A DNA stretch of 64,000 bases, taken from positions 2,986,362 to 3,050,361 of the forward strand of contig NZ_BROD01000001.1 in the NCBI RefSeq assembly GCF_024345225.1. Direction: 5' to 3'. Within the stretch, counting starts at the first letter, position 1, and each line of letters opens with the position of its first letter. Below are positions 8,676-17,028 of this stretch, piece by piece. A program made the translations under genes and the position numbers. This stretch comes from Clostridium sp. TW13. Lineage in GTDB: Bacteria > Bacillota > Clostridia > Clostridiales > Clostridiaceae. The notes under the pieces were generated by a model. That model saw nothing but the letters and a program-made list of their open reading frames with translations, was not told the origin of the DNA and did no database searches.

Positions 8676-9290
8676 TTATTCGCTCCAATTCATCTGCTCA
8701 TCTGGAATACCAAGTTTCCTGCACTCCTCTATTACCTTCTCTTTTTGTTCCCTGTTTCCAACCTCATACTTCAAAATCTTATTTCTAAAAACAATCATTT
8801 TTATATTTCCTGTCTTAAAATCACAAAACCAATTTCCACCTTCATCACGTGCTATCATAACCTTAGATAACTTTTCTGGAAAATTAGGATTACTTGATGA
8901 AAAATAAATTACTGTCCAATATCTTGTTACATCATTTGTCTTCCAAATTTCAACTTTGTTAATTTCAATGTAGTCCAATATAGATTCATCATCAATACTT
9001 TCTTTAATCAAAACTCCTTCATATAATCCATTACCCAAATCACTGTTCTGCGCTATTCCACAAGTATGAACTTCCTTTACTAAATTTAATTCAAGTTCAT
9101 CTTTCAGTAATACATCGACAGAGACAGAAAAAATTTTACTTAGCAATATCAACTTATCAGTTTCAGGAAGTGCAATATCTGCCTCCCACTTAGAAATTGA
9201 TTGCCTTGTTACATTACACATTTCTGCCAACTGTTCTTGTGAAAATCCATTTTGCTTTCTCAATGTTTGAATTTTTCCTGCAAGTATCAT
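8676..9290 (-). CDS. XRE-family transcriptional regulator with C-terminal extension
   Basis: 204 aa from the ATG at 9290, which follows AAGGGGTGG by 6 nt; a frame from 9314 would put that site inside the gene. Residues 3-60 form a lambda-repressor-type HTH (IQTLRKQNGFSQEQLAEMCN, then VTRQSISKWE). The remaining 130 residues are mostly beta-strand-like (VEIWKTNDVTRYWTVIYFSS) and are not recognised. It is monocistronic, between the PRD regulator and a divergent MutS-like gene, and may regulate itself. Confidence 0.8.
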   Translation of the reverse strand: MILAGKIQTLRKQNGFSQEQLAEMCNVTRQSISKWEADIALPETDKLILLSKIFSVSVDVLLKDELELNLVKEVHTCGIAQNSDLGNGLYEGVLIKESIDDESILDYIEINKVEIWKTNDVTRYWTVIYFSSSNPNFPEKLSKVMIARDEGGNWFCDFKTGNIKMIVFRNKILKYEVGNREQKEKVIEECRKLGIPDEQMNWSE

Positions 9291-9505
9291 ATTTAACCAC
9301 CCCTTATATATCAAGTATAGTTAAGTTTCAATATATATTCCACCAACCTTAAAGTTCTATTGTGCAACCCATAGTTACATTTTGTTTTGATAAATAAACA
9401 ATGTGAAAGTTAAATTAAGAGCAGTCTTATTTATATTGGAAACTTCAAACAATTTTTGCTTTTATACAAGCTTAACTCATCCAGAAAAATGCATTACTGT
9501 ATATA

Positions 9506-9534
9506 TTGACAATTGCAAAATGTAGTAATACCAT
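9506..9534 (+). promoter_or_regulatory. Sigma-A promoter upstream of the MutS-like gene
   Basis: TTGACA at 9506-9511, 17-bp spacer, TACCAT at 9529-9534. A second -10-like TATAAT is at 9553-9558. A leader of about 230 nt results. Confidence 0.5.
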
Positions 9535-9589
9535 TGTATATGTAAAATATTATATAATATTTCATAAACATACACGAGGGGTGGCGTAT

Positions 9590-9643
9590 ATGTATATAAC
9601 TGATGTCTCTTATAAACCAAGATTTAATAAGAGATTTTATTAG
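9590..9643 (+). CDS. Putative 17-aa leader peptide
   Basis: A short frame, MYITDVSYKPRFNKRFY, begins 8 nt after GAGGGGTG, a strong Shine-Dalgarno match. The distal half is rich in Arg, Lys, Phe and Tyr. It overlaps a hairpin followed by TTTTATT (9606-9634). That arrangement is what a translation-coupled attenuator would look like. Coding status is inferred only from the ribosome site and position. Confidence 0.35.
   Translation: MYITDVSYKPRFNKRFY
9606..9634 (+). terminator. Possible attenuator hairpin
   Basis: TCTCTTA with TAAGAGA plus inner TAAA with TTTA, loop CCAAGA, followed by TTTTATTAG. It lies inside the short leader ORF, 130 nt before the MutS-like start. Confidence 0.4.
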
Positions 9644-9770
9644 TTTAGCTCAATATGATACTTACAAATTACAACGTTTACTATGCTATAAAATGAACAT
9701 ATATTTTGCAATCTAATTTTGCAAAATACTAAATACTTATAAGCAAATAATTATTTTGAGGGGATTAATT

Positions 9771-11432
9771 ATGGATGATAACTATATAAGCTTATTATGG
9801 CCTGATAATGAACAGGTTTACGCTTCTAAGACAATAAATTTGAATGATTCAACTATCGAAAGTTTGGATATAGCTGGATTTTGCAAAAGACTTTCAGACA
9901 GATTTGATGAGTATGATTACATTGAATATATTCTCACTCATCTTTGTCACGATGAGGGAGTAATAAAATATCGTCAAAACATTTTCAGTGATATTGTTTC
10001 ATCAAAAACCTTACTTTCTTCTTTAGAAACTATATTGGAGAATTTAAAAGGATTAAAATTAATAGATAATGAAGCTTCTATATTGCAGGATGTAACATTT
10101 TGGACATTTTTTAATCAATATAAAAAGCTTGGGTCTTATACTGATATAATTTCAACAATTAATGAAGCTTTTAAAGGTCTAGAATTAAAATCAGAAGGAC
10201 TTAGCAAACTAAAAAATATTATTAGTTCTATGGCCGAAAATGAAGAATTCAAAAAAATTTCTAAAAGTATAAATGAATTAAGTGTAGATATTAACGAGAT
10301 TAAAAGTCTAACCCTTGGAATTAATTTAGATGGAGACTTAAATCCTATTGAAGCAACTTTAGTATCTGTAAATAAAACACAATTCAAAGATAATGGATTT
10401 TGGAAAAATTATTTAGATCGTCAAGGCATGATAAATATAATGGATAACATGTCAAAAATACACCGTCTTGGCAATGATCCAAGACATCCACTTATGCATC
10501 ATCTTAGCAAGGATATTGAAAGCCTTTTAAAACCGGTAATGAAGAATTTATCAAAAACACTAAAAAAACTTCCATGCATTAATACAAATTTTCTTACTTC
10601 TCTTATACCTGAAATAACCTTCTATTTAAGAGCTGCTGAATTATATAATTATTTAACTGAACATAAGATGCCTGTATGCATGCCACAAGTTCTTTCATTA
10701 GCAGATAGAAAAAATGAAATAAAAAATACTTATAATGCTAATTTAGTTATACAGCTACTAAAAAGAGGAATTGATACTTCTAAAGAAATAGTCCTTAATG
10801 ATGTGCTATTTAATGATGATGGAAGAATATTTATTCTAACTGGTCCAAACAGAGGAGGTAAGACTGTATATACAGAAGCAATTGCCTTTGCACAAATTTT
10901 ATTTCAAGCTGGACTTTTTGTACCTGGAACTGAGGGTATCATGAGTCCTGTAGATTCAATATATACTCACTTCCCTGTAGATGAAAATCAAACAGTTACA
11001 CTTGGAAGATTAGGTGAAGAATCAAAAAGACTCGGTGAAATTTTTGCTGAAGCTTCAAGTTTCAGTCTAATATTATTAAATGAATCTCTAGCTAGTACAA
11101 GCTTTACTGAAGGAATTTATATTGCTAATGATGTGGTAAAATCATTAAGATATCTTGGAGCCAGAGCTTTGTTTAATACTCATATGCATGAGTTAGCAAA
11201 AGAAACTGATATAATTAATAATACTATAACTGGAAATAGTAAGGTTGTAAGCCTTGTTACAGGAATTGAAAACGGAAAACGATCCTATAAAATATATAAA
11301 GGAGAGCCTTTGGGCAAAAGTTATGCTAGAGATATTGCTATAAAATATGGCATGAGTTTTGAGCAAATTACTAAAAGTATTAATATAAGAAAATCCAATA
11401 ATACTAAATTAAATTTATCTGCCAACCACTAA
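9771..11432 (+). CDS. MutS-like ATPase (MutS family, no mismatch-recognition domain)
   Basis: 553 aa from the ATG at 9771, 8 nt after GAGGGG; an upstream TTG at 9756 precedes that site. The C-terminal third is a MutS-type ABC ATPase: GPNRGGKT (about residues 357-364) replaces the usual GPNMGGKS/T, and LILLNESLAST (about 430-440) stands at Walker B where MutS has LLDELGRGT. ARALFNTHMHEL is the H-loop region (THxHEL). The N-terminal half is helical and resembles the MutS lever/clamp without the mismatch-binding or connector domains. This matches the short clostridial MutS-like proteins, whose DNA role is unclear. Confidence 0.8.
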   Translation: MDDNYISLLWPDNEQVYASKTINLNDSTIESLDIAGFCKRLSDRFDEYDYIEYILTHLCHDEGVIKYRQNIFSDIVSSKTLLSSLETILENLKGLKLIDNEASILQDVTFWTFFNQYKKLGSYTDIISTINEAFKGLELKSEGLSKLKNIISSMAENEEFKKISKSINELSVDINEIKSLTLGINLDGDLNPIEATLVSVNKTQFKDNGFWKNYLDRQGMINIMDNMSKIHRLGNDPRHPLMHHLSKDIESLLKPVMKNLSKTLKKLPCINTNFLTSLIPEITFYLRAAELYNYLTEHKMPVCMPQVLSLADRKNEIKNTYNANLVIQLLKRGIDTSKEIVLNDVLFNDDGRIFILTGPNRGGKTVYTEAIAFAQILFQAGLFVPGTEGIMSPVDSIYTHFPVDENQTVTLGRLGEESKRLGEIFAEASSFSLILLNESLASTSFTEGIYIANDVVKSLRYLGARALFNTHMHELAKETDIINNTITGNSKVVSLVTGIENGKRSYKIYKGEPLGKSYARDIAIKYGMSFEQITKSINIRKSNNTKLNLSANH

Positions 11433-11444
11433 GTTTAAACGATT

Positions 11445-11550
11445 TTATCCGATAACGGCTACACACTCCTGGACGAGGTGCTCCTTGAATGTGTAATTTC
11501 AACTAAGATTCAGATGGAGATTCCCCCACCTGAATCAAGTTTCACTTGAT
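11445..11550 (+). repeat. Modular hairpin element, copy D (106 bp, shortened)
   Basis: Begins TTATCCGATA and ends TTTCACTTGAT. The CTCCAACTT arm and all apical hairpins are missing: TTATCCGATA joins directly to ACGGCTACACACTCC. It keeps the GATTCAGATGG/CCACCTGAATC hairpin and the AAGT/ACTT end hairpin. It lies between convergent genes, 3' to both. Confidence 0.75.
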
Positions 11551-11564
11551 AATTTCACAATAAA

Positions 11565-11601
11565 AATGAGAACCATCTCCATATAAGACTTGGTTCTCAT
11601 T
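11565..11601 (-). terminator. Terminator after the PhnA-like gene
   Basis: AATGAGAACCA with TGGTTCTCATT, 15-nt loop. On the minus strand it is followed by a T run. It lies 16 bp past the stop at 11617. Confidence 0.8.
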
Positions 11602-11616
11602 CATTATTAAATAAGT

Positions 11617-11958
11617 CTATATCTTTTTTACGAATTCAGATTTTAAACTCATAGCTCCAAATCCATCAATTTTGCAATCAATATTATGATCTCCATCAAC
11701 TAAACGTATATTTTTCACTTTTGTTCCCTTTTTCAAAGCTGATGAAGCGCCCTTTACTTTAAGATCCTTAATTATTGTTACTGAATCACCATCACTTAAA
11801 ACATTTCCATTTGCATCTTTAACAACTAAAACATCTTCATTATTTTGATTTTCTAATCCTACATTCCATTCGTGAGCACATCCTGGGCAAATAAAAACAC
11901 CTTGATCTTCATATGTATATTCTGAATTACATTTTGGACAATTTGGCAAATTATTCAT
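11617..11958 (-). CDS. PhnA/YjdM zinc-ribbon protein
   Basis: 113 aa, standard length for the family. An N-terminal zinc ribbon has two knuckles, CPKC and CPGC (residues about 8-31). The PhnA domain follows, with [20 protein letters not shown] and [20 protein letters not shown]. The E. coli homologue YjdM (formerly PhnA) was once linked to phosphonate use, but its activity is not established. It is monocistronic with its own terminator; no phosphonate genes lie nearby. Confidence 0.88.
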   Translation of the reverse strand: MNNLPNCPKCNSEYTYEDQGVFICPGCAHEWNVGLENQNNEDVLVVKDANGNVLSDGDSVTIIKDLKVKGASSALKKGTKVKNIRLVDGDHNIDCKIDGFGAMSLKSEFVKKI

Positions 11959-12194
11959 TAATTCATTTCCTCCATTTGTTTTTATTAATTAGAACTACAG
12001 GATATCATACTCTTCTACAATAAACAAACAACTTTGAAACAGTCAAATTTTTTATCAATCATAAGTTTTCTAAAAAATGATAGACTTATTTCATTTATTA
12101 TCAACTAAATTCATTCTTTTTGATAGATATTATTCATACTTCACCTACAATGTTTATTTCTAAAAGGTGTATTGATATAATATAATAAAATAAA

Positions 12195-12262
12195 AGGCAT
12201 GCAAAAATAAATAACAAGTCCAAATAGTAGACTAACATAAACTATTTGCTTTTTAGAGGCCT
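12195..12262. repeat. AGGCAT-family short repeat, copy 3
   Basis: 68 bp from AGGCATGCAAAAATA to TTTTTAGAGGCCT. The middle, AACAAGTCCAAATAGTAG and ACATAAAC, aligns with copy 1. It ends 8 bp before the Shine-Dalgarno of the HAD phosphatase gene. The rest of the gap 11959-12194 holds no recognisable gene. Confidence 0.6.
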
Positions 12263-12284
12263 AAAACACAAGGGGGTAAGATAT

Positions 12285-13124
12285 ATGAGTAACATAAAAG
12301 TAATTATTATGGATGTAGATGGTACATTAACTAATGATAAAAAAATAATTACAGAGAAAACTAAGAATGCCTTAATTCAGGCACAAAAATCAGGTGTCAT
12401 ATTAATTCTTGCATCTGGAAGACCTACCTCTGGATTGATGAATTTTGCTAAAGAATTAAAAATGAATGAAAATCATGGACTTTTAGTTTCATATAATGGT
12501 AGCAAAGTTGTTGATTGTGAAACTAACAAAGTTTTATTTAATGAGACTATGAGCGTAGAACAAGGACAAGCTGTGCTTGAACATATGAAAAAATTTGATG
12601 TTAAACCTATGATTGATAAAGGAGAATACATGTATATTAACGATGTGTTCAACAATGAAATTCAATATAAAGGTTCCCCTTTTAATATAATTCAATATGA
12701 ATCTCGTAATGGTAGATTTAAGTTATGTGAAAAGGATGATTTAGCAGCCTTTGCTGACTATGCTTTAAACAAAATTCTAACTGCAGGAACTCCTGAATAT
12801 CTAAAAACACATTACAAAGAAATGATGGAACCATTTAAAGATACTTTAAATTGTGTATTTACAGCAGATTTCTTCTTCGAATTTACAGCTAAAGGAATCG
12901 ATAAGGCTAAAGCCTTAGATACTGTGCTTATTCCTATGGGATATAAGAAAGAAGAAATGATTGCCTTTGGAGATGGTCACAATGATGCTTCAATGGTTAA
13001 ATATGCTGGCATAGGAGTTGCTATGGCTAACGCAGTAGATGCCTTAAAAGAAGTGGCTAATGAAGTAACCTTGTCTAATGAGGAAGATGGTATTGCTCAT
13101 ACACTAAGTAAGTACATAAAATAA
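12285..13124 (+). CDS. Cof-type HAD-IIB sugar-phosphate phosphatase
   Basis: 279 aa from the ATG at 12285, preceded by AGGGGG. HAD motif I is MDVDGTLTND with the nucleophile Asp first, motif II is the Ser of ILASGRPTSG, and motif IV is FGDGHNDASM. The inserted C2 cap places it in the Cof/YidA group, which dephosphorylates sugar phosphates, flavin precursors or similar in the cytosol. The substrate is not readable. A dispersed repeat abuts its ribosome-binding site, so its original promoter region may have been displaced. Confidence 0.87.
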   Translation: MSNIKVIIMDVDGTLTNDKKIITEKTKNALIQAQKSGVILILASGRPTSGLMNFAKELKMNENHGLLVSYNGSKVVDCETNKVLFNETMSVEQGQAVLEHMKKFDVKPMIDKGEYMYINDVFNNEIQYKGSPFNIIQYESRNGRFKLCEKDDLAAFADYALNKILTAGTPEYLKTHYKEMMEPFKDTLNCVFTADFFFEFTAKGIDKAKALDTVLIPMGYKKEEMIAFGDGHNDASMVKYAGIGVAMANAVDALKEVANEVTLSNEEDGIAHTLSKYIK

Positions 13125-13150
13125 AATTATATCTTCTTTTGTAAATATAC

Positions 13151-13187
13151 AGAAGTCCACTTGGAACATTTCCACAAGTGGACTTCT
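13151..13187 (+). terminator. Terminator after the HAD phosphatase gene
   Basis: AGAAGTCCACTT with AAGTGGACTTCT, loop containing GGAA/TTCC that can extend the stem. CTTTTTT follows at 13201. Confidence 0.85.
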
Positions 13188-13205
13188 GGTTATATTGATT
13201 CTTTT

Positions 13206-13455
13206 TTATCCGATAGCTAGCATCCGTAACACTCCAACTTTATATGAAACTCCTCTTCCTAAAGTCAGATGAGTGCTCACAGAGTAAGCGACCATCATCA
13301 AATCATAGATTTGAGATGTCTGCTTAACCGATTCACACTAAATCATAGATTTAGGTTTTCTGCTTAAGTTGGAGATAACGGCTGCACGCTTCTGGATAAG
13401 TTCAACTAAGATTCAGATGAGGATCAAACCCCACCTGAATCAAGTTTCACTTGAT
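13206..13455 (+). repeat. Modular hairpin element, copy B (250 bp)
   Basis: Same length and almost the same sequence as copy A, with both AAATCATAGATTT hairpins. The TetR gene at 13424 reads into its right end, and the element encodes that protein's last ten residues (YQVKLDSGGV) and the TGA. It lies immediately after the HAD terminator's T run. Confidence 0.82.
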
Positions 13456-14086
13456 AATTACTACAATCTTGCAATAGATAGTATAGCATGTTGACACATT
13501 TATCAATATATAAATCCAAATCTTTAACATCATTATCAAACACAATCTTGTGACATACATCATCTATTAAAAAAAATGAATAATAGAAATATATATTTTT
13601 TTCTTCTTCCCCTTTAAAAGGTATAGATAAGCTTTTAAAAATATCTTCAATCTTTTCCCTACGCAATTTAGAATTTTCATTTCTTATTGCAGCAATATCT
13701 GGATCTAATAGTGTTAATGCTTCCATTTCATCATGAAAAATTTTAGAAAAATCATGATAACCTATCATCATTTTTATAAATTCCTTAAATAATTCTTTTG
13801 ATACTATAGCGTTATCAAATTGAGTGTCTTTATTCTCTAACCAAAAGTCCTGAACAGGATAAGTAATTTTTTTATTAAGCCTTTCGATTACCTTAATATA
13901 AATTTCTTTCTTATCTTCAAAATACGCATATACAGAACCTGTAGCAACATTAGCTTCTTTAGATATATCTGCTGTAGTTGTATTATAGTATCCTTTTTCA
14001 TTGAATAGCTTATATGCTGCATCTAATATCTTATCATATTTTTCTAAAGCCCTTTTCTGTGTTGGTATCCTTGTCTTTCTTTCCAT
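13424..14086 (-). CDS. TetR-family repressor of the adjacent efflux gene
   Basis: 220 aa from the ATG at 14086 (AGGTG upstream). The N-terminal TetR HTH is clear: KILDAAYKLFNEKGYYNTTT, then ADISKEANVATGSVYAYFED. The C-terminal ligand domain is helical and unspecific. It is divergent from a DHA2 efflux pump, and the shared intergenic region carries a palindrome over both -35 boxes, so it very likely represses both genes until a toxic ligand binds. The tail SNYQVKLDSGGV is read from the hairpin element and is probably not ancestral. Confidence 0.88.
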   Translation of the reverse strand: MERKTRIPTQKRALEKYDKILDAAYKLFNEKGYYNTTTADISKEANVATGSVYAYFEDKKEIYIKVIERLNKKITYPVQDFWLENKDTQFDNAIVSKELFKEFIKMMIGYHDFSKIFHDEMEALTLLDPDIAAIRNENSKLRREKIEDIFKSLSIPFKGEEEKNIYFYYSFFLIDDVCHKIVFDNDVKDLDLYIDKCVNMLYYLLQDCSNYQVKLDSGGV

Positions 14087-14103
14087 TTTCATCACCTACT
14101 TAA

Positions 14104-14186
14104 ATAATAAAAGATAAAAAAATAAAAGTCAATCAAATATGAAATTCATTTCATATATTGACTTTTAATTTTCTCCATTGTATTAT
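14104..14186. promoter_or_regulatory. Symmetric divergent promoters with TetR operator
   Basis: Plus strand: TTGACT 14158-14163, 17-bp spacer, TATTAT 14181-14186 (efflux gene). Minus strand: TTGACT 14127-14132, 17-bp spacer, TATTAT 14104-14109 (tetR). Both -35 boxes are in an inverted repeat, TAAAAGTCAAT and ATTGACTTTTA, that encloses a second palindrome, ATATGAAAT-TC-ATTTCATAT (14137-14156). One bound dimer pair could shut both promoters. Confidence 0.85.
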
Positions 14187-14237
14187 ATGAATATGAACTT
14201 AGTTTCATATTTATACGATAAATTTTGGAGGTTAATT

Positions 14238-15902
14238 ATGAATAAAAATCAAAAAGTATTAGCATTTATTTCTTTAGGAATAGCTTGTTTCTTAACAGTA
14301 TTAGATTCAACTATAGTTAATGTATCACTGCCAAGTATGGCTAACTATTTCAAAACAGATATGATAGGAATATCTTGGGTAAGTACAGCTTACTTAATTC
14401 CTTTCTCAGCTCTTCTAATAAATTTCTCAAAAATAGCAGATATTTATGGAAGAAAGAAACTTTTTTTAATTGGTCTTTTAGTATTTGGTTCATCATCAAT
14501 ATTTTGTGGACTTTCTACTTCCATTTCTATGATTATCATTTTTAGAATTATCCAAGGCATAGGTGCTGCAATTCTTGCTCCATTAGCTGTTCCTTTAAGT
14601 ATCGAGCTATTTGGAAAAGATGCTATGTCAAAGTTAGGGATTGCAATAGGTATGATAATTTCTATAGCTGCTGCCTCTGGTCCTATTATTGGAGGAATTT
14701 TGAATGAAGTCTTTGGTTTCAAAGCAATATTCTACGTAAATATTCCTTTTATTATTATCTCCTTATTCTTTGGATCAAAATATGTTAAAGAATGTTATGA
14801 TAGAACAATAGAAAAGAAAATAGATATTTTGGGTTCAATATTATTAGCTTACGGAATCGGAGCTCTTACCTTTCTACTTGTTAAAGGGAGTTCTTACGGA
14901 TGGGGAAGCACAAAAATAATTTCTCTAATCATAACTTCAGCAATCTCAATTATTGCATTTCTAATATACGAATTAAGATCAAAGAATCCAATGATAGAAT
15001 TTAACTTATTTAAAACTAAAAGCTTTACTTCTTCTATAATAATAATTGGAGTAATCTTCTTTGCTTATATGCCAATATCCTATCTAATGAATTTCTACCT
15101 AGAAAATCAATTAGGATATACAGTATTAAACGCTGGACTTTTATTAGGTATAGTAAGCGGTGTGTCTTTTATTATCTCTCCTATTTTCGGTATTATATAT
15201 AAGAAATTTGGTGCTAGAATCATTTCTTTATTAGCTGTAATTTTTGTAGCTTTAGGCGACTTAATGTTTGTGTTCATGAATGGCTCTAATAATATTAAAG
15301 TAATTATTACTGCTTTCATTATAGTTGGTCTTGGAATTGGTGCAACGTCTCCATTATATCAAAGTGCTTTTGAGGAAATCTCAAATGATAAGAATGGACT
15401 TGCATCTGGAATATTAAATAGCTTTAGACAACTGACTGCTTGCATAGCCATAGCTTTGGTTTCAACATTAAGCACTAGCTATACTACTCAGGCGATAAGC
15501 AACTCAAAAGATAGAATAGTAAATACAATAAATAGCAATCTACTCCTTGAAAGCCAAGTAAAATCTGAAATATGTAATAAAATAAAAACTTCTTCTGGTA
15601 ACAGTCAAAATACTACTTTTTCAAAAGATATGGTTAATAAATTAATTCAAAATAAAAAAAATGCAGTATTAGCTAATGCTCCAAAAAATATGAAATCAAC
15701 TATTGAAGAAAAGTTCACTGCTCAAACTAACGAAATTTATAAAATTCTAGATGAAGCAATAACAATAAAGACTGATGAAACAAACAAAGTTTATAACAAG
15801 TGTTTCTTAATTACATCAATTATTGCTATGTTAGGTCTAATAGCTGTACCTTTTAATAAAAAGAAGGAGACTGAAATAAAATCCAGACAACAGTCTGCAT
15901 AG
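14238..15902 (+). CDS. DHA2-family (EmrB/QacA) multidrug efflux MFS transporter
   Basis: 554 aa from the ATG at 14238, 7 nt after GGAGG. About 14 membrane helices. LDSTIVNVSLPSM in helix 1 is the DHA2 signature, ADIYGRKK is MFS motif A, and RIIQGIGAAILAPLA is the motif B/C region. It exports drugs or other amphiphiles with protons. A hydrophilic loop of about 110 residues (roughly 410-520) lies before the last helix, as in some EmrB relatives. It is controlled by the divergent TetR gene. Confidence 0.9.
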   Translation: MNKNQKVLAFISLGIACFLTVLDSTIVNVSLPSMANYFKTDMIGISWVSTAYLIPFSALLINFSKIADIYGRKKLFLIGLLVFGSSSIFCGLSTSISMIIIFRIIQGIGAAILAPLAVPLSIELFGKDAMSKLGIAIGMIISIAAASGPIIGGILNEVFGFKAIFYVNIPFIIISLFFGSKYVKECYDRTIEKKIDILGSILLAYGIGALTFLLVKGSSYGWGSTKIISLIITSAISIIAFLIYELRSKNPMIEFNLFKTKSFTSSIIIIGVIFFAYMPISYLMNFYLENQLGYTVLNAGLLLGIVSGVSFIISPIFGIIYKKFGARIISLLAVIFVALGDLMFVFMNGSNNIKVIITAFIIVGLGIGATSPLYQSAFEEISNDKNGLASGILNSFRQLTACIAIALVSTLSTSYTTQAISNSKDRIVNTINSNLLLESQVKSEICNKIKTSSGNSQNTTFSKDMVNKLIQNKKNAVLANAPKNMKSTIEEKFTAQTNEIYKILDEAITIKTDETNKVYNKCFLITSIIAMLGLIAVPFNKKKETEIKSRQQSA

Positions 15903-15924
15903 TAAAACAAACTCCTTTAATATA

Positions 15925-15966
15925 AAATTATTCAGCCTATAATAACTATTATAGGCTGAATAATTT
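15925..15966. terminator. Bidirectional terminator between convergent genes
   Basis: AAATTATTCAGCCTATAA and TTATAGGCTGAATAATTT, 18-bp perfect arms, 6-nt loop. It holds the stop codon of the LytTR gene and serves the efflux gene from the other side. Confidence 0.85.
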
Positions 15967-16692
15967 CTTTATTTCCTCGTATTTTTCATGGGTTAATAAT
16001 GCATCTTTTTCTGTATTCTTAAGCTTAACCACATAAGTCCATCTTCCATATGGATATATTTTAGTAATTAACGATAAATTTATAATATAAGATTTATGAC
16101 TTCTGAAAAACTGAGTATGATCCAATTTTTCCTCTATATCAGATAAAGAAATAGATGTTATAAAACTATCTGTTCTTGTATATATAACAGTAGAATTTTC
16201 CTCTCTTTGCACTAGAACTATCTCTTTTGTATCAATAAAGCTTATACCTTCCTTACTTTTTATCATAAGTTTATCTAAACCTTTTTCATGCTTTATGATT
16301 TTATCAATTCCATCATTATAACTAGGCTTATTTAATTTCTTTATTCTATCTAACGTCTGCATTACCCTATCTATTTTGAATGGCTTGATTAAATAGTCAA
16401 ATGCATATAATTGAAATGCATCAGACATATACTCCTGATGAGCTGTTGCAAAGATAATTATAGTTTTGGGTTCTATATCTGCTATCTTTTTGGCACATTC
16501 TATGCCACTACAGCCAGGCATTTGTACATCAATGAACACCACCTCAGGGCGGTGCTCATTAAATATGCCTATAGCTTCATCTCCATTATCAGTATCTGCA
16601 ATAACCTGAAAGCCACCAGACTTATCCAATATCTTTTTAATTACAGTTCTTATTCCTTGTTCATCATCAACTATAAGCACTTTTATATCCAT
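15949..16692 (-). CDS. LytTR-family response regulator
   Basis: 247 aa. The receiver domain (1-120) has the phospho-Asp in VVFIDVQMPG, acidic DDE at the start, and the Lys in FDYLIKPF. The LytTR DNA-binding domain (about 145-245) shows FIDTKEIVLVQREENSTVIY and FFRSHKSYIINL. The output would be transcription control in answer to a membrane kinase. The best partner is the GHKL kinase at 18672-19541; the two genes enclose nfeD, floA and a small gene on the same strand. Confidence 0.9.
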   Translation of the reverse strand: MDIKVLIVDDEQGIRTVIKKILDKSGGFQVIADTDNGDEAIGIFNEHRPEVVFIDVQMPGCSGIECAKKIADIEPKTIIIFATAHQEYMSDAFQLYAFDYLIKPFKIDRVMQTLDRIKKLNKPSYNDGIDKIIKHEKGLDKLMIKSKEGISFIDTKEIVLVQREENSTVIYTRTDSFITSISLSDIEEKLDHTQFFRSHKSYIINLSLITKIYPYGRWTYVVKLKNTEKDALLTHEKYEEIKKLFSL

Positions 16693-16710
16693 AACGAATT
16701 CTCCTAATTC

Positions 16711-17007
16711 TTATAATCTTCCTTTTCTTCTTGCTCTTCTTGTTTTGCTTCTTGGCTTCCCAACTATTTCTGAAAGTATAATGGCTTGCTGGAGCCTAAC
16801 TGATGTTAACTCTTGTACAATAGAATCCATTACCCCTAAAGGTTGTGAAGAAACTTTTTGCTTTCTACCATAGTTTGCTTCTTCCTCGTATAACTCTGTA
16901 TCTTTCATAGAAATAGTTTCGTTATTTTCTATATTACTTGCTTTAAATTCTTCACCAAATTTACTGTTCTCACTATCATCTAAGTTAACATTATCCTTAT
17001 AGTTCAT
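16711..17007 (-). CDS. Small acidic/basic protein downstream of floA
   Basis: 98 aa from the ATG at 17007, after GGGAGA. The first half is acidic and polar (NLDDSENSKFGEEF). The middle, GVMDSIVQELTSVRLQQAII, looks like an amphipathic helix. The end is strongly basic (KPRSKTRRARRKGRL). No membrane segment or known family was recognised. It lies 12 bp after floA and 18 bp before the LytTR gene, so it is almost surely cotranscribed. The basic tail could bind lipid, nucleic acid or a partner, but nothing in the sequence decides this. Confidence 0.6.
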   Translation of the reverse strand: MNYKDNVNLDDSENSKFGEEFKASNIENNETISMKDTELYEEEANYGRKQKVSSQPLGVMDSIVQELTSVRLQQAIILSEIVGKPRSKTRRARRKGRL

Positions 17008-17028
17008 AGCTCTCACTCTCCCAAAAGC

